NCBI GenBank assembly: GCA_017628935.1
Contig: JAGBYC010000079.1
Span: 1-7,577 of the forward strand
Length of the DNA: 7,577 bases
DNA from: Clostridia bacterium
Lineage (GTDB): Bacteria; Bacillota; Clostridia; Christensenellales; Borkfalkiaceae
Reading direction: 5' to 3'
Position 1 is the first letter of the stretch, and every line of letters begins with the position of its first letter. The notes under the pieces were generated by a model that worked only from the letters and a program-made list of their open reading frames with translations, did not search any database and was not told the origin of the DNA. Both the position numbers and the translations under genes were made by a program. Positions 6,421 through 7,577 of this stretch are shown piece by piece.

Positions 6421-7492
6421 AGTAACCGCCCTTGAATTAGCGTTTATACTTTTTACTATAAATATTGCCGGTAAAGTTCACGCTTTGCCGTCGATACTAT
6501 CAGGTTTTGCCGATGAAAGTTTGTGGGTTATTGCGCTTATAAACTACGCCATCGACTTTGTTTTACTAATAATTGTTTTAAGCATTTTAAATAAAATTCG
6601 TGGGCGCAGTTTTTACGACGTTTTAATTGAAAAGTTTGGAAAAGTAACGGGAAAAGTTATAGTTTTTATATTAGTTGCGTTTTTAATTGCAAAATCGTTT
6701 ATACCTTTTATAGAACAAAAAAATTCTATTGAATTAACCTTTTACGAAACACAACCAACTAACTTTACATTTTTACCCGTGTTTATTATAGTTTTTTATT
6801 TTGCTTTAAAGGGGCTTTGGTCTTTTTCAAAAAGCGTAGCAATAATTTTTTGGGGGCTTATAATAGGCTCTACGATAATACTTTTACTATCGTTAAGCGC
6901 AGTTGACTTTGAAAGGCTTTTGCCATTTTTTGCTAAGCCTTTTTATGAAATTGCAAACGGCTCTATTAAAACTCTTATTTGGTTTGGCGACCCGTTATAT
7001 TTACTATTCTTTTCAAAACACGTTGATAAAAGTGAAAAACTAAACGGTAAAATTATTACTTCTTACGCTATTTCTGCCGTGGTTTATTTGGTAGGGTTAG
7101 TTTTCTTTTACGCCGTGTTTGAAAATATTGCCGTGCGCCAGTATTTTGCTCCACTTAAAATGAGTAAATATTCAGTAACGCTATCTAATATAGGTAGGTT
7201 TGATTATATAGGAACACTTTTAATAGTAACGGCAAACGTTTATTCTTTAGCGCTACCTATAATAGTTGCGTCAAACTTAGTTGAAAACTTATTTAAATTT
7301 AAAAGTAAATACGTTGCTCCACTTATAGTTACGGGCGCTTGTTTTATATTAACGCTAATTACAAGCCACGGGTTTTTTGCTCACCTTAATTTTATGCAAA
7401 CTTACGGCGTGTGGTTTTTAATAATTGTAACTTACGGCTTACCTATAATTTTGTGGACGCTTATTAGGAGAAATAAAAATGAACGTATTTAA
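6410..7492 (+). CDS. gerAB: Spore germination receptor B subunit (GerAB/GerKB family)
   Basis: B subunits are polytopic proteins related to amino-acid/polyamine transporters of the APC superfamily, and in studied receptors they bind the germinant. The 360-residue product has the expected length (about 365) and about ten hydrophobic segments spread over the whole chain. The N-terminus carries the family-like LPSI at 26-29 followed by a Trp-containing second helix. A WFGDP segment at 191-195 falls in the middle of the protein. The start is set by a strong Shine-Dalgarno, AGGAGGT at 6394-6400, 9 nt before ATG 6410. It overlaps the A-subunit stop by 11 bp and the next gene by 14 bp, so the three genes are one co-translated operon. 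The germinant cannot be predicted from the sequence. Confidence 0.93.
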   Translation: MKNKVTALELAFILFTINIAGKVHALPSILSGFADESLWVIALINYAIDFVLLIIVLSILNKIRGRSFYDVLIEKFGKVTGKVIVFILVAFLIAKSFIPFIEQKNSIELTFYETQPTNFTFLPVFIIVFYFALKGLWSFSKSVAIIFWGLIIGSTIILLLSLSAVDFERLLPFFAKPFYEIANGSIKTLIWFGDPLYLLFFSKHVDKSEKLNGKIITSYAISAVVYLVGLVFFYAVFENIAVRQYFAPLKMSKYSVTLSNIGRFDYIGTLLIVTANVYSLALPIIVASNLVENLFKFKSKYVAPLIVTGACFILTLITSHGFFAHLNFMQTYGVWFLIIVTYGLPIILWTLIRRNKNERI

Positions 7493-7577
7493 ACGGGCTA
7501 AGTTTATAGCCATAATATTTTTAATAATATTCTTTTTCTTTTTTACTAACGACTTTAACACCGTTAACATTGAAAAA
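7479..7577 (+). CDS. Start of third germination gene, probable GerC-type subunit (runs off the window)
   Basis: Only 33 codons are present: MNVFKRAKFIAIIFLIIFFF, two more Phe, then TNDFNTVNIEK. A good ribosome site, AGGAG at 7466-7470, lies 8 nt before ATG 7479, and the gene overlaps the B-subunit stop by 14 bp. By position and by the basic-then-hydrophobic start this should be the C subunit of the receptor, normally a lipoprotein on the outer face of the inner spore membrane. The odd point is the lack of any cysteine in the visible part. GerC lipoproteins usually have a lipobox Cys close after the hydrophobic core, followed by a segment leading to a conserved GID motif. NTVNIEK could be the beginning of that segment without the Cys. 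Other membrane-anchored proteins cannot be excluded. Confidence 0.6.
   Translation, partial: MNVFKRAKFIAIIFLIIFFFFFTNDFNTVNIEK

Noticed and set aside
1..7577. Mobile elements, CRISPR array, tRNA genes, known metabolite riboswitches
   Set aside because: No transposase, terminal repeats, regular spacers, cloverleaf or riboswitch core was seen on either strand.

Overview
The window is AT-rich DNA that looks like a chromosomal segment of an endospore-forming Bacillota, most likely class Clostridia. The evidence is a sporulation-specific phosphatase gene (spoIIE), a GerA-type spore germination operon, a clostridial-style variant of the galactokinase family, strong GGAGG ribosome sites on several genes, and TAA as every stop codon seen. 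No plasmid, phage structural gene, transposon or CRISPR array is visible. Species cannot be named from this sequence alone.

Layout. Positions 1-283 (minus strand) hold the first 94 codons of rpsB (ribosomal protein S2). It has a clear sigma-A promoter at 407-435 and a leader of about 117 nt that can fold into a stacked stem. A divergent promoter at 530-558 drives a GHMP kinase of the galactokinase family (588-1802). Between the two promoters lies a tandem 11-bp repeat (489-510). A long imperfect palindrome ending in five T residues (1846-1914) separates galK from spoIIE (1915-4197), and its T-run touches the spoIIE start codon. After a 138-nt gap with two small hairpins comes an unrecognised 182-residue membrane protein with holin-like layout (4336-4884), closed by a strong intrinsic terminator (4893-4920). 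A germination receptor operon follows: A subunit (4975-6420), B subunit (6410-7492), and the first 33 codons of a third gene (7479 to the window edge). Its genes overlap by 11 and 14 bp.

How they work together. SpoIIE acts early in sporulation: it dephosphorylates SpoIIAA-P at the polar septum and so releases sigma-F in the forespore. The Ger A, B and C proteins are normally made late in the forespore and sit in the inner spore membrane, where they sense germinants. The membrane protein between them may belong to the same spore programme, but only its position suggests this. rpsB and galK are housekeeping or metabolic neighbours with their own promoters.

I find no complete new multi-gene system here. 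The points most worth a second look are: complete absence of GATC; a strong codon-context rule restricted to NAY codons; the structured leaders of rpsB and spoIIE; the holin-like gene inside the sporulation cluster; and a third germination gene that appears to lack a lipobox cysteine.
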